Shown: piece by piece, positions 24,830 through 25,515 of the stretch
Layout: the number at the start of each line of letters is the position of its first letter
Position numbering within the stretch: the first letter of the stretch is position 1
Assembly: GCA_964533785.1 (NCBI GenBank)
Contig: CAZHNG010000056.1
Location: forward strand, 1 to 25,515
Direction of reading: 5' to 3'
From: JANQRV01 sp964533785
GTDB taxonomy: Bacteria > Bacteroidota > Bacteroidia > Chitinophagales > Saprospiraceae
DNA: 25,515 nucleotides
Notes under the pieces: generated by a model
What the model saw: the letters and a program-made list of their open reading frames with translations, nothing else
Told to the model about the DNA's origin: nothing
Database searches by the model: none
Position numbers and translations under genes: made by a program

Positions 24830-25515
24830 ATGATTATCCGTATGTTAAAATACAGTTTTTTGGTTTTTCACGAAGAATATGAAGCGTTCCTTGAATGGCT
24901 TAGGGAACAAGGGGTCGTTCATATTGAAACCAAAACTGCGGATAAGCACATGAATCCCGAAATTGAAGAAAGGCGGGCTTGGTTCAAACGGTATGATTCT
25001 GCTATTAAAGGATTATCTAGTATGGAACCCGTTACTACTGACCCGGGGCAATTTACCAGTGGGAAAGAGGTACTTGAAGCCTATGAAAAAAATAAACACG
25101 AAGCAGCATTAATAGCAAATGAGCTTGAGGGGGTAAATGATAGGTTTAAGAAGGCCGCTCCTTGGGGAATATTTGATCGCGACCAGATTATAGAACTTGA
25201 AGAAAGGGGCGTTTATTTCCACTTTTTCAGTTGCCAGGATTCAAAATTCAATGAAGACTGGAGGAAAAAATATGTGATAGAAACCATATCAAAGAAAGGG
25301 GCAACGATCTATTTTGTGGTAATGACGGATACGGAACAGGTACCCGGTTTGGATGCTACCTACCACGAGCTGCCCCAATCAAGTATAGATACCCTGAGCC
25401 AACAAAGAAAGGAACTGTCCGTCCGGTTAAATGAAATTAAACACCGGCAGCGTATCCTGGCAGGACATTTGGATTTACTGAAAATTTCGAGAGCGGAACA
25501 AAAAGACCAAATTAA
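24830..25515 (+). CDS. atpI: V/A-type ATPase subunit I, N-terminal part (cut by window end)
   Basis: The frame opens at ATG 24830 (MIIRMLKYSF) and runs to the window end without a stop, giving 228 codons. It is the cytoplasmic N-terminal half of the stator subunit I (the a-subunit counterpart). It has a short alpha/beta start, FLEWLREQGVVHIE near the N-terminus, then long charged helices forming a hairpin stalk with a small globular part between (about 120-190). The membrane half, which carries the essential Arg for ion movement, lies beyond the edge. Subunit K is expected next. The assignment rests on operon position and architecture, because this region of the family is poorly conserved. 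Confidence 0.8.
   Translation, partial: MIIRMLKYSFLVFHEEYEAFLEWLREQGVVHIETKTADKHMNPEIEERRAWFKRYDSAIKGLSSMEPVTTDPGQFTSGKEVLEAYEKNKHEAALIANELEGVNDRFKKAAPWGIFDRDQIIELEERGVYFHFFSCQDSKFNEDWRKKYVIETISKKGATIYFVVMTDTEQVPGLDATYHELPQSSIDTLSQQRKELSVRLNEIKHRQRILAGHLDLLKISRAEQKDQI

Overview
The window looks like ordinary chromosome from a member of the Bacteroidota, probably from the Saprospiria (Lewinella/Haliscomenobacter-like; this rank is a guess). The grounds are a protein with a type IX secretion C-terminal sorting domain, a moxR/Bat aerotolerance operon, a V/A-type ATPase operon with a DUF2764 gene, several TAnnTTTG promoter -7 boxes, mostly weak Shine-Dalgarno sites and moderate, slightly AT-rich composition. 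No rRNA, tRNA, CRISPR array, transposase, integrase or phage gene was seen.

Layout. (1) 1-2707: a membrane-anchored patatin-like lipase on the + strand, followed by a ~165-bp inverted-repeat element that ends on the last base of the next gene's stop codon. (2) 2708-7601, minus strand: a carboxy-terminal processing protease, a NapH/NosR/CcoG-like membrane iron-sulfur protein and an FAD/NAD(P) oxidoreductase. The last two look like a two-gene electron-transfer module. (3) 7602-13067, plus strand: a secreted type IX cargo protein with a good promoter, a Cys-type glutathione peroxidase, holB, ricT (PSP1 family) and dihydrolipoyl dehydrogenase. (4) 13204-19241, minus strand: the moxR-DUF58-(BatD/DUF4381-like)-batA-batB-batC operon. 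It stops after batC, with no batD or batE before the convergent lpdA. (5) 19572 to the end, plus strand: a V/A-type ATPase operon, E-DUF2764-A-B-D-I, with subunit I cut by the window edge. No C, F or G subunit gene lies among the genes seen.

How the genes work together. MoxR (AAA+), the DUF58 protein and the vWA/TPR membrane proteins are a standard chaperone-like envelope module. The rotary ATPase genes give most of the V1 motor (A and B head, D axle, E stalk, DUF2764 as a possible C/d counterpart) and the start of membrane subunit I. holB and ricT keep a neighbourhood known from Firmicutes.

I found no wholly new multi-gene system. The most unusual items are the long hairpin element at 2545-2708, whose arms pair over 35 consecutive positions if G-U pairs are allowed on the + strand only; the two-gene Fe-S/flavin redox module; the glutamine tract in BatC; and the Cys-rich N-terminal extension of RicT.
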